Positions 43,293 to 51,213 of a stretch of DNA of 64,000 bases are shown here, in pieces; within the stretch, counting starts at the first letter, position 1, and each line of letters starts with the position of its first letter. The notes below the pieces were generated by a model, which saw only the letters and a list, made by a program, of their open reading frames with translations, made no database searches and had not been told where the DNA came from. The translations under genes were made by a program, and so were the position numbers. This stretch comes from Bacteriovoracaceae bacterium (GTDB lineage: Bacteria; Bdellovibrionota; Bacteriovoracia; Bacteriovoracales; Bacteriovoracaceae), in NCBI GenBank assembly GCA_023701435.1, contig JAMPXB010000007.1:62001-126000 (forward strand), read 5' to 3'.

Positions 43293-43461
43293 AATATTCA
43301 CTCAAAAAAAAAGAGCTTTTAAATTTCCTAACAGAGCTTGGACAAATGTTTAAGAAAATATTTGGCCGTGTTTGCACAACAACTGTTGCAACTACTGCAC
43401 GCTTGATACTAATGGCCAAACGAAGAGCGCGTACACACAAGTGTACACACTCTCGAAATAA

Positions 43462-43905
43462 TTATTTTGTAATGAGATGAACCTGCGTAACATTTATCGT
43501 TCTGACGTGATGACCATCATCAATCTTCTTCTTGGCCTTTTTCACCTTCAATGTACAATTAGTTGGGGTAATCTTGTCATAGCGAAAAATTGATCGCCCG
43601 CGAGTTGAAACGGAAGCACACTCATGAAGTGCCCCTTCATGATCAAAAACAATTGTGCGAGAAGCAGCATCATAACTTAAACCAGGAACAGTTTGTTTGG
43701 TTTCTCGGTCATAGCGGTCACGACCAGAGCCTCTGTTTTCGGTTGTAACTAACGTAACCCAGGCACGACCTAGTTCTTTGTTAATTTCAAACTTTGCCTT
43801 CGACTCACTTTGCCAAAAAGAATCAGGAACTTCCATAACGAGTGTTTCAGCTGCATGGGCCGCAGAAAAAGACAGAAGACACAAAGACAGTGCTAACTTT
43901 TTCAT
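43462..43905 (-). CDS. secreted protein, paralogue 2 of a tandem pair
   Basis: 147 residues from the ATG at 43905 (GGAGG 5 bases upstream; the frame to 43941 is not used). Signal peptide KKLALSLCLLSFSAAHA. The mature part parallels the downstream paralogue, with the Cys pair in LHECASVSTRG and PTNCTLKVKK. It carries an extra Lys-rich insertion (KKAKKKIDDGHH) near the end. A 209-base gap with two palindromes separates it from its paralogue, so they are likely separately transcribed. Function unknown. Confidence 0.65.
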   Translation of the reverse strand: MKKLALSLCLLSFSAAHAAETLVMEVPDSFWQSESKAKFEINKELGRAWVTLVTTENRGSGRDRYDRETKQTVPGLSYDAASRTIVFDHEGALHECASVSTRGRSIFRYDKITPTNCTLKVKKAKKKIDDGHHVRTINVTQVHLITK

Positions 43906-44182
43906 AAAATCCTCCATTGTTAAAAGTTGAACTGACATCAATTTTTTAACAAAGGGCCAATTTTAAGTAGACTTAAAGTTAACTCAAGCGCCTTGCGACC
44001 TGTCTTTTGATTTTTTTGAAAAAAAAACCTCCTTTTGAAACAAGATTTCATTCTCAAAAAAGATGAACTATTTTTTTGGAAAATTAAATGACCATCAAAG
44101 ATTTCCAACTTCTCAGTAAGATAATATTTTTTACCATCAACTAAGAGTTAACGAAATCTTGACAAAAATCTAAAGTGACTTT

Positions 44183-44260
44183 TTATCTACTGACTATGTG
44201 GTGTGAAGACTGAACAAGAGTCCATAAAATAACGGCCAGGGTAAGAGCGATTATTTTCAT
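44183..44260 (-). CDS. 25-residue membrane microprotein D
   Basis: Starts MKIIALTLAVILWTLVQ and ends SSHHIVSR: a single hydrophobic span then Gln and two His. GAGG lies 5 bases before the ATG. It sits 49 bases after the thioesterase gene on the same strand and may be carried on that transcript. It shares size, one-span design and the Gln plus His/Ile ending with microproteins A and C, but sequence identity is low. No sigma-54 promoter is evident. Confidence 0.45.
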   Translation of the reverse strand: MKIIALTLAVILWTLVQSSHHIVSR

Positions 44261-44309
44261 TTTTTCCTCAACAGCAGATTTAAACTACTGCTAAGGAATA
44301 GCTCAAAAA

Positions 44310-44831
44310 CTAGACAAGGTATTTACTCTCCAGCCCATGCCATTCTTGACCCAGATTACCAGTGAGATTCGGAAGGTCCTGATCTACAAATAAGTCCAAC
44401 ACTTCTCGAGGCGAAACAGTTCCGCCCTTGCGCTTCAAAAAACGAATTTTGACCAGCCCGGTCGCCATCAGTTCATTTTTATAAATAAACTTTTGCTGAA
44501 TAAAAAAATACTTCTCATCAAAACCAATGTTCTGAGTTTCAAGCTGGAATTTATTCCAAAGCTCCAGCGACTTTTTAAACTTAATGGTTTCTCCAGCGAC
44601 GACTGCATACCAACCTTTTTTGGCGGCCAGGTCATACATACCGTTTCTGAAAACCATGTCCCATCGTCCAAAATCCATGAATGAGAAGTAGACGCCGTTA
44701 TTAACATGCCAAAGCAAATCAAGATCAGTGGGAAGTACCCGCATGGAGACCGTCGTCTTCTCTTTAAAATGGGCCTTAGGAATAAGGCCCCGTTTTAAAA
44801 AGATGAGAATGGTTCTTAATATCATGTGCAT
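44310..44831 (-). CDS. hotdog-fold acyl-CoA thioesterase (4HBT_2 type)
   Basis: 173 residues with the thioesterase-like core LPTDLDLLWHVNNGVYFSFMD, in which the Asp and His-Val-Asn are the active-site features of the 4-hydroxybenzoyl-CoA thioesterase/THEM6 group, then FGRWDMVFRNGM. The first ~15 residues (LRTILIFLKRG) are hydrophobic and may associate with membrane. It starts 3 bases after the thiolase stop codon, so the two are co-expressed. It would release acyl groups from CoA; chain length is unknown. Confidence 0.82.
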   Translation of the reverse strand: MHMILRTILIFLKRGLIPKAHFKEKTTVSMRVLPTDLDLLWHVNNGVYFSFMDFGRWDMVFRNGMYDLAAKKGWYAVVAGETIKFKKSLELWNKFQLETQNIGFDEKYFFIQQKFIYKNELMATGLVKIRFLKRKGGTVSPREVLDLFVDQDLPNLTGNLGQEWHGLESKYLV

Positions 44832-44834
44832 AAA

Positions 44835-46100
44835 TTACCTTTCAATGATCGCCGCCACTCCCATTCCTCCTGCTGTACAGATGGAAATAAGCACTCTTCC
44901 CTGCCCTTTTTCTTTAAGTATCTTCGCAGCAGTTGCAATAATTCTTCCGCCAGTCGCAGCAAAAGGATGACCTAAGGCCAGACTTCCGCCTTTGACATTC
45001 AATTTGTTCCGATCAATTGAGCCCAAGGGTTTGTCACGTTTTAAAACTTTTTTACAATATGCAGGATCTTCCCACGCCTTGAGCGTGCACATTACCTGAC
45101 CGGCGAATGCTTCATGAATTTCATAGAAATCAAAATCGGCGAGAGTTAGATTATTTCTTTCCAGAAGCCTCGAGACAGCAATCGTAGGCGCCATCAGTAG
45201 TCCTGCTCCTGCCACAAAATCCACCGCGGCCACTTCACAATCTTTAAAATAGGCCTGCACTTCGAGTCCATTATCCCGGGCCCACTCTTCAGATCCCAAA
45301 AGAACAACTGACGCACCATCAGTAAGAGGAGTTGAATTACCAGCAGTCAATGTCCCTTTGCCTGACCCATCAAAGGCCGGTTTTAACTTGGCAAGTTTAT
45401 CCAATGAAGTTTCTTTTCTGGTGATGGTGTCCTTTTTTAAATTTCGAAAGGTAACAATTAATTCATCGTGAAAGCCTTCTTCATAGGCCCGTGCCGCTTT
45501 TTGGTGTGATTCAAAGGCCAGCTGATCTTGCTCTTCACGAGTGACCTTCCACTCTTTAACCATTAATTCTGTATGTTCACCCATAGAAAGACCGGTGCGA
45601 GGCTCTTTTACTGCAGGAATTTCCGGCTTCAGGAGCTTGGGATTAAAACTACTCAGAACTTTTACTTTCTCCGGCAAAGATTGGGCATTCTGCAATTTGA
45701 TAAGCCAATGAGTTAGTTTTCTTTGTCCAATCAGAGGAATATCCGAATTTGTATCAGACCCTCCGGCAATACCGGCCTCTATCTGACCAGCAGCAATTTT
45801 TAGTGAAATCAAATTTGCCGCTTCCAGTCCCGTACCACAGGCCCGTTGAATATTAAGACCAGGGGTTTCATGAGACACTTTTGAACCGAGCACAACTTCC
45901 CGAGTCAGGTTCCAGTCAAATGGATGATTCATCACCGTACCGGCAATGACATCACCTAACAGTTTTCCTTCCAGCTTAGTTTTCGTCACGAGATCATTAA
46001 AGGCGGTGCTCAAAAGATCGTAATTTGAAGCTCCCTGATAATTTGCCATCGATTTAACAAAGGGAGTACGTGAACCATTTATAATTGCAACTTTTTTCAT
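44835..46100 (-). CDS. thiolase, FadI-type acetyl-CoA acyltransferase
   Basis: 421 residues. Active-site Cys in NIQRACGTGLEAANL; EIHEAFAGQV; KGGSLALGHPFAATGGRI; ISICTAGGMG with the second Cys. Length and the insertions place it with FadI-like long thiolases, distinct from the FadA at 22058. The ATG at 46100 has AAAGGA upstream; the frame beyond it runs into the operator. It is divergent from a TetR gene, with a palindromic operator in its promoter, so it is very likely repressed by that TetR protein. Confidence 0.88.
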   Translation of the reverse strand: MKKVAIINGSRTPFVKSMANYQGASNYDLLSTAFNDLVTKTKLEGKLLGDVIAGTVMNHPFDWNLTREVVLGSKVSHETPGLNIQRACGTGLEAANLISLKIAAGQIEAGIAGGSDTNSDIPLIGQRKLTHWLIKLQNAQSLPEKVKVLSSFNPKLLKPEIPAVKEPRTGLSMGEHTELMVKEWKVTREEQDQLAFESHQKAARAYEEGFHDELIVTFRNLKKDTITRKETSLDKLAKLKPAFDGSGKGTLTAGNSTPLTDGASVVLLGSEEWARDNGLEVQAYFKDCEVAAVDFVAGAGLLMAPTIAVSRLLERNNLTLADFDFYEIHEAFAGQVMCTLKAWEDPAYCKKVLKRDKPLGSIDRNKLNVKGGSLALGHPFAATGGRIIATAAKILKEKGQGRVLISICTAGGMGVAAIIER

Positions 46101-46116
46101 AATCATCCTTTTTGAC

Positions 46117-46136
46117 AACCAACCGGTCGGTAGGTT
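46117..46136. promoter_or_regulatory. TetR operator between thiolase and tetR
   Basis: 20-bp near-perfect palindrome AACCnACCGnnCGGTnGGTT (18 of 20 positions symmetric) in the 64 bases between the divergent start codons. It resembles the ACCnACCGGTCGGT-type sites of TetR-family fatty-acid regulators (FadR/PsrA-like). No second copy was noticed elsewhere in the window. Confidence 0.8.
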
Positions 46137-46164
46137 AGAATAGTATAACCCAAGGATGGTATTT

Positions 46165-46713
46165 ATGTCCACACCTTCGACTAAAACCGAATTATTACAT
46201 GCTGCTAGCCGTATGCTTCTTTCGAAAGGATTAAACGGTTTCAGTTTGCAGGAACTGGCAACTTCTCAAAATATCAAAAAGGCGAGTCTCTATCACCACT
46301 ATCCTTCCAAGAATGCCCTGGCCATTGAGCTTTATCGTTTTTATCAGGAAGCTTTTTTAACTTGGGTTGAAAAATACCGTCATCTCTCGGCAGAAAAACA
46401 GATTATTAATTATGCCGAAAAACTCACGACCTGGATTTGTGAAAAGAAAAGAGTTTGTCCCGTAGGTGCCTTGAGTCTGGAGTGGCAGTTAGTTGATCCG
46501 GAATTACAAAAGGAAATCAAAAAGCTACATGAAATTCAAAAAAATTGGTTAACCAGTCTTTATAAAGAAATTGATATCAAAATTCCTCGTGCTGAAGCCG
46601 TCATGTGCACCATGGCCCTGCTTCAAGGAAGCATCCAATTAGCACGTATCAACGATGATTCCAAACTGGTTATTAAAAATTTAAAATCATATTTAAAGAG
46701 TATTAAAACATGA
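46165..46713 (+). CDS. TetR-family transcriptional regulator
   Basis: 182 residues. The helix-turn-helix is LQELATSQNIKKASLYHHYP (residues ~28-47). The ligand domain is typical of TetR repressors, with CPVGALSLEW and MCTMALLQGSIQLARI resembling members that sense acyl compounds. The ATG at 46165 is used because AAGGA is 8 bases upstream. It overlaps the next thioesterase gene by 4 bases (ATGA) and should control both divergent transcripts through the palindrome at 46117-46136. Confidence 0.88.
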   Translation: MSTPSTKTELLHAASRMLLSKGLNGFSLQELATSQNIKKASLYHHYPSKNALAIELYRFYQEAFLTWVEKYRHLSAEKQIINYAEKLTTWICEKKRVCPVGALSLEWQLVDPELQKEIKKLHEIQKNWLTSLYKEIDIKIPRAEAVMCTMALLQGSIQLARINDDSKLVIKNLKSYLKSIKT

Positions 46714-47135
46714 CTGCACATGAACATTTTCTACAATTACTTAAAAACTTTCCCGACTCATTAACTCTTCCCCCACCGACTCTCTCGGAGCTGGGACTGG
46801 AATATCTGGAACTTGAACCAGGTAAGAAAATGGTGGCCAAGGTCCCCTTTCAAAAGCGATTCACGAATCCCGTTGGTCTTTATCAAGGGGGCATGCTCGC
46901 CGCCTGTATTGATGAAGTCTTCGGTCCCCTTTCCTATATAACGGCCGAAAAGGCCTGCATGACTTTGTCTATGAATATGACTTATCTGGGGGCCTTCAAA
47001 GAAGAAATGGGATTTTGTCTTATTGAAGCTATAGTGATAAAAAAAACCAAAAACTTTATCTTCATGCGTGCGGATGTCAAATCACCGAACAGTGACCATC
47101 TCGCTCACGCGGAAACACATGTGAAAATTTTATGA
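46710..47135 (+). CDS. PaaI-like hotdog thioesterase
   Basis: 141 residues. RFTNPVGLYQGGMLAACIDEVFGPLSY matches the PaaI/YbgC-like core (N-P-x-G-x-x-QGG then D/E of the long helix); the usual HGG is QGG here. It probably hydrolyses acyl-CoA esters. Both ends overlap neighbours (tetR and the DUF4442 gene) by 4 bases, showing a tightly coupled operon under TetR control. Confidence 0.8.
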   Translation: MTAHEHFLQLLKNFPDSLTLPPPTLSELGLEYLELEPGKKMVAKVPFQKRFTNPVGLYQGGMLAACIDEVFGPLSYITAEKACMTLSMNMTYLGAFKEEMGFCLIEAIVIKKTKNFIFMRADVKSPNSDHLAHAETHVKIL

Positions 47136-47587
47136 GTTTAAAATTAAGACAGCTCTTCTTAGATAAACTGATCAATTTCTATGGGCCCTTTATTGGTGCT
47201 GGTGTAAAACTGGAAAAAATGACCAAAGATTTTCGCCATGCCAGAGTTTCCATGAAACTGACCTTTTATAATAGAAATTATATGGGCACCCAATTTGGCG
47301 GCTCACTGTATGCCATGACTGATCCCTGGTATATGCTGATGCTGATTAAAAACCTGGGTCAAGACTACATCGTTTGGGATAAGGCCGCATCCATCAACTT
47401 TCGCAAACCCGGCAAAGGTAAAGTTTTTGCTGATTTCAATCTGACCGAAGAGCATTTGCAGGAAATCCGGGCCACACTAGTGACCCAGAAAAAAATGGAT
47501 TACGTTTTTAAAGTTGAAGTTAAGGATACTGAAGGCAAACTTATCGCGGAAGTGGACAAGGTCCTCTATATCAGAAAGAAAACTTAG
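47132..47587 (+). CDS. DUF4442 hotdog-fold protein
   Basis: 151 residues, related to thioesterase-fold DUF4442/YiiD-C proteins: NRNYMGTQFGGSLYAMTDPWYMLML, then VWDKAASINFRKPGKGKV. Likely binds or hydrolyses acyl-CoA; activity is unproven for the family as I know it. It is the third gene of the tetR operon and ends overlapping a convergent small gene by 4 bases. Confidence 0.8.
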   Translation: MSLKLRQLFLDKLINFYGPFIGAGVKLEKMTKDFRHARVSMKLTFYNRNYMGTQFGGSLYAMTDPWYMLMLIKNLGQDYIVWDKAASINFRKPGKGKVFADFNLTEEHLQEIRATLVTQKKMDYVFKVEVKDTEGKLIAEVDKVLYIRKKT

Positions 47588-47817
47588 ACCGCATGGGCCT
47601 GGTATTCATCTTCCGGTGTATAAATGGTCCAACCGCGGGATCTTTTGGAAAAACTCATTTTTTCGCCGCTATCGAGCTGACCAATCAGACGTTTGCCATC
47701 CGTACTTTCGCCGAGGATCATGAAGTATTTAATTTGCTGGGTCCAATCATTAAACCGGACTTTTACCTGCTTTCTTCCGGCGGATTTCCAAACTTTTTCA
47801 ATACTGTACCAATTCAT
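47584..47817 (-). CDS. small basic protein of unknown function
   Basis: 77 residues, Trp- and Lys-rich (MNWYSIEKVWKSAGRKQVKV, VRFNDWTQQIKYFMILG), strand-like alternation, no signal peptide. AAGGAGG lies close to the ATG, so it is a real gene despite its size. No family is recognised; it might be a small beta-barrel nucleic-acid-binding protein, which is a guess. It is convergent with the thioesterase operon and divergent from the next gene. Confidence 0.6.
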   Translation of the reverse strand: MNWYSIEKVWKSAGRKQVKVRFNDWTQQIKYFMILGESTDGKRLIGQLDSGEKMSFSKRSRGWTIYTPEDEYQAHAV

Positions 47818-47855
47818 ATTCCCCTCCTTGAGCCATATATGTTAAATGATACACC

Positions 47856-48752
47856 ATGACTGATAATTCCTCTAATAAATCATCCTCAAGAGCAGGGCGT
47901 TTCAAGAAGAAACTTGTAACTGAAACAGAACTACTTAATGAGGCCCCCCAGCTCATGGCCAAGGTGGCGCCATTTCATGAGTTATTCAAATTAGGTAAGC
48001 TTAATGAAATCCAATTTACTGCCTCATATTTAATTCTTATTTTATCTCATCGTTGTCCTGGCACCTGGCCTGGATCTAAAAAGCCTTTTACTAAAGTACC
48101 GGGCATTCCCTGGCGGGAGCTCCCTTTTCAATTTGAACCCAATGTCTTAAAGCGGCTGGATCACATTGAGACGCTAGAAGAAATCTTTGCCAATTTCGCT
48201 CTAAAATCCACCCCGATGACTGTTAATCGGGCCATTCTCGAATGGGGTTACGGTAATTATGGTTTGGAACTCATGTTTCGTATTCCTTCCCCATCAGAAG
48301 TCTTAAATCAGCAGAAAAAAGGTCGCCGTTGTGTCACCTGTATTCTGGATAAGCGGCTGGCCTCTTATATCTTAGGAGAAAGAGACGCATTAAGTTTTAC
48401 TATGCATGACTTGATCCATGCTGATCATTTTTATTTTCATAATGAGTGCTATCAAGGGCAGCTAGGTTTTTACGGTCTGCTGGCTAAGACCTTTGCTTAT
48501 TTTGATTTATCCCAGGAGGAATTCGCCCGGGAATTTGAATATGTGATTGCTGACATGAATGCCTATGCTATTCATTTATTAAAATGCCTGAAGTCAGCGA
48601 TGGTTCATTATTTTTCAGAAGATTATTTTCGAAACTGGCCCAAAGAATTAAATCCTCCGAAGGCCCTGTATGCCTTAAATACCAGCGACTACGATGCGGT
48701 CACCATGGACCAAGAGATCCTTAACTGGCTCGATCAATTTAGACTGCGCTAA
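47856..48752 (+). CDS. protein of unknown function with an HDxxH helix
   Basis: 298 residues, soluble, no signal peptide. The most striking stretch is MHDLIHADHFYFHNECYQGQLGFYG from about residue 183, with His184-Asp185-x-x-His188 and Glu a little later, reminiscent of helical di-metal or COQ4-like HDxxH...E sites. A Cys pair is in RRCVTCILD. The first ~20 residues are basic and Ser-rich. I do not recognise the family. It converges on the CREST-type gene by 14 bases. Confidence 0.55.
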   Translation: MTDNSSNKSSSRAGRFKKKLVTETELLNEAPQLMAKVAPFHELFKLGKLNEIQFTASYLILILSHRCPGTWPGSKKPFTKVPGIPWRELPFQFEPNVLKRLDHIETLEEIFANFALKSTPMTVNRAILEWGYGNYGLELMFRIPSPSEVLNQQKKGRRCVTCILDKRLASYILGERDALSFTMHDLIHADHFYFHNECYQGQLGFYGLLAKTFAYFDLSQEEFAREFEYVIADMNAYAIHLLKCLKSAMVHYFSEDYFRNWPKELNPPKALYALNTSDYDAVTMDQEILNWLDQFRLR

Positions 48753-49398
48753 ACCGCCACTTTCCATAATAATACATCGAAAGGGCCGTTCCAATGTGCC
48801 ACATGGAATGCCATTGAAAAGAAGACTCGGGAACACAATCTAAATGAAGTTCATCCACCAGAAACATCCCAAATGATAGAGCGAGTGCAAAAAGGGATAG
48901 CTGAAGAGTTCGGGCCTTAAGAAACCTCCACCCTAGTTCCCTGATAATGTCTCCCACCGAGAAGAAAAATATTAATAGGCAAAAACTGATCTTGGCCCAT
49001 TTTCCCATAAAGTACATCGCCCCAAATAAGGTGACGTAATAGAGCGAGAGAAAAAAGAGGATTTTCTGGGGAGATTGTTTAAGAAGGAGCAGAAGGTTTA
49101 GAATCGCAAAAAAACTTAAAACGAGAATAATCGATGCAAAATCCATCGCCAGGGCAAGATTAATAAAACTGGCATGACCAAATAAACTGGAGATCCCCAT
49201 GGTAAAACAAACGCCGGCCCACAGCTTTAACTCCAGACTCTTATTAGTGACTTCACGATAGATCGCCCAGGCCGCCACAATATAAGCAAAAGAGCTCCAA
49301 AAAGCCGAGGGCTGCCTTATAAGAGCTTCACGAGCGAGTTCACACCCGCAGTTGTCAGGGAGGCAAGATGCCTCCTCAAAACCTCTCCAGGGATTCAC
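48739..49398 (-). CDS. ceramidase-like (CREST-superfamily) membrane hydrolase
   Basis: 219 residues with about seven membrane spans. The CREST zinc-hydrolase signature is present: CELAREALIRQPSAFWSSFAY with the Ser, His in SSLFGHASFIN, Asp in AMDFAS, and the terminal His pair in SFQWHSMWHIGTAL. Superfamily members include alkaline ceramidases, PER1 lipid remodelling enzymes and PAQR receptors, so it likely hydrolyses an amide or ester in a membrane lipid. It begins 4 bases inside the end of the queD-like gene. Confidence 0.75.
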   Translation of the reverse strand: MNPWRGFEEASCLPDNCGCELAREALIRQPSAFWSSFAYIVAAWAIYREVTNKSLELKLWAGVCFTMGISSLFGHASFINLALAMDFASIILVLSFFAILNLLLLLKQSPQKILFFLSLYYVTLFGAMYFMGKWAKISFCLLIFFFSVGDIIRELGWRFLKARTLQLSLFALALSFGMFLVDELHLDCVPESSFQWHSMWHIGTALSMYYYGKWRFSAV

Positions 49399-49838
49399 GG
49401 GATGAATTTGGCCGAATTTTTTTCGTTTTCAGATACTTCCACCAGAGTAATCCTCGCTCGGTGACCGTAGAGCTTGGCGAGAATTTTGGAGGCTTCTTCA
49501 TAAACGTAAAGGGCCGTTCCTTCCATTCCAGGATTAGGCATCACTCTTAACTGAAGCGCTCCTGCCTGATCTAACTTTTTAAAATCTTCCATATGAGGAT
49601 CGTCCTGGGCCACCAGAAAGGTATGGTCAAACATGTGCTCAAGCCAGCTTTTGATTTCTTTTAATCCACCGAAATCAACAACCCAACCTTCAGCAGTCAG
49701 TTCACTCGCCTCAAACTCAAAATAAAATTCTCTGGAATAGCCATGAACAAAGCGGCAGTGAGAATTCGCCCGCCATTGACGATGGGTACAAGGGAACCCC
49801 GAAAAACGTTTGGTTGATTTAAAGTTTTTTGGATTCAT
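49395..49838 (-). CDS. 6-carboxytetrahydropterin synthase-like protein (QueD family)
   Basis: 147 residues of the PTPS/QueD fold, which converts dihydroneopterin triphosphate in the queuosine pathway. FPCTHRQWRANSHCRFVHGYSR contains the first zinc His and His-Gly, but the standard HGH is HGY here; WVVDFGGLKEIKSWLEHMFDHTFL and GTALYVYEEASKIL supply the catalytic His/Asp and Glu regions. A subfamily with HGYSR exists, so the change may be normal. AGGAG lies upstream. No other queuosine gene is in the window. Confidence 0.78.
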   Translation of the reverse strand: MNPKNFKSTKRFSGFPCTHRQWRANSHCRFVHGYSREFYFEFEASELTAEGWVVDFGGLKEIKSWLEHMFDHTFLVAQDDPHMEDFKKLDQAGALQLRVMPNPGMEGTALYVYEEASKILAKLYGHRARITLVEVSENEKNSAKFIP

Positions 49839-49868
49839 AGCTCTTCTCCTGTACCGGTTTAGCAGATC

Positions 49869-51146
49869 CTAACACGGATCACTGAGGCTTCGCCAGCCTT
49901 CCGTTTTATGTCTAAGATTTTTTAATACTCGTAGGTATTTACGGGCCGAAAGGTCGGCGCCTAAATGCTGGAAAAATCTGCGGGTAAGATAACTCTCCGG
50001 GGAGGCATAAATTTCTTCCTCGGAGGCTTCTGTATATCCATAACCCAAAACATGGTTGTTTCTTATCACAATCAGCGACTTCTCCCCCAAACTTCGACCT
50101 TCTCCTAAGATAATTAAATGTTCTGAAGGAAATCTCGCTTCCTTGGAAAGAGTGTCCACTTTATGATTGTGCCTTAATACTTCCTCTTTGGATTTCCCAC
50201 CTTCCCGATAGGCATATTTCTGATCTTTAAGTTCAAAGTTAAGACTCTTAAGTTTTATCTTCGCATCCGAGTATTCTTTAAAATACCACAGTCCCGGAAG
50301 ATTTTTTTTAAAGGGTCTGACACGGAAGACCTTCTCCCCATTTTGATCCTGAACCACAATCATCCAATGAGGCAAATAGGGTTTGAATAAAAGCTTTTTA
50401 AATTCTGCGATTAAGGCGGAGCCGGTTATCTCGTGATCAATAGAATTGGCGCTCACCAATAAATCACGGTTTTCGGCCTTGGCGATAAGAAGCTCCCGCG
50501 CCGTTTTTTCCATGTTAAAGGAAGACTCAAAACGGATAACTTTTCCGGACTGATCTTTGAAATAAAGAATCCCTGCCTTGGCCGGAATTTTCTTTAAAAT
50601 TTTCTCATGATGAGGAAGATAGAGAATTTTGGTGTATGTTTTAAATCTTAACTGGAGAAGTTCTTTAAAAAGTTCCAGTGTGGCCCTGGCGTCTCCAATC
50701 GCCCGATGACGATCAATAATTTTGATATTAAAAAAACTGCAAAGAGCATCAAGATTATAATTGGTTAAACCAGGAATTTCATGTTGGGCCACTTTGAGAG
50801 TGCAGAAGTTTTTTACTTTCAGCTCCTGGCCCATTTCTCCATATTTCTTCTTTAAAAGCCCCAGATCAAATTCAGTATTATGGGAAACGAATACAGAACC
50901 ATCGAGTCGCATTCTGATGGCATCGGCCACTTCGTAAAACTTAGGCGCCTCCTTGAGGCTTCGATTAGTAATGGCGGTGAGGCTTGAAATAAATTCAGGA
51001 ATCGGTTTTAAGGGATTAATGAGAGTTTCATAGACATCAAACACCTTCTCGTCCTGGAAAGTGATGAGGGCGATTTCAATAATATCGCAGTCCTCATCCA
51101 GACCGGTGGCCTCAATGTCACAAATAACATATCTGCGTGCACTCAT
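49869..51146 (-). CDS. DnaQ-type 3'-5' exonuclease fused to a degenerate GIY-YIG-like domain
   Basis: 425 residues. Residues 1-175 are a DEDDh exonuclease: Asp10 and Glu12 in ICDIEATG, Asp in SHNTEFDLG, and His/Asp in RHRAIGDARATL. The following region (KKIPAKAGILYFKDQSGKVIR, ~195-225) aligns in pattern with the UvrC/Cho GIY-YIG start (P-x-x-x-G-v-Y-x-F-x-D), but GIY is GIL and the YIG part is not seen. The rest is unassigned. Likely a DNA-repair nuclease. The start overlaps the region upstream of the divergent uracil-DNA glycosylase gene. Confidence 0.75.
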   Translation of the reverse strand: MSARRYVICDIEATGLDEDCDIIEIALITFQDEKVFDVYETLINPLKPIPEFISSLTAITNRSLKEAPKFYEVADAIRMRLDGSVFVSHNTEFDLGLLKKKYGEMGQELKVKNFCTLKVAQHEIPGLTNYNLDALCSFFNIKIIDRHRAIGDARATLELFKELLQLRFKTYTKILYLPHHEKILKKIPAKAGILYFKDQSGKVIRFESSFNMEKTARELLIAKAENRDLLVSANSIDHEITGSALIAEFKKLLFKPYLPHWMIVVQDQNGEKVFRVRPFKKNLPGLWYFKEYSDAKIKLKSLNFELKDQKYAYREGGKSKEEVLRHNHKVDTLSKEARFPSEHLIILGEGRSLGEKSLIVIRNNHVLGYGYTEASEEEIYASPESYLTRRFFQHLGADLSARKYLRVLKNLRHKTEGWRSLSDPC

Positions 51147-51213
51147 ATCTTATCTTAGGAATTTCCCCTTCATAAGCCAAGATCTTGACCAAAATAAGAG
51201 AAATAAGTTAAAA

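Noticed and set aside
43371..43383. TTTGGCC...TTTGC as a sigma-54 site
   Set aside because: GG and GC are only 8 bases apart; 10 are needed.
43346..43480. 44-codon plus-strand frame (basic, two Cys) between the secreted paralogues
   Set aside because: No ribosome-binding site, odd composition, and it runs into the end of the opposite gene; its bases are better explained by the palindromic control region.
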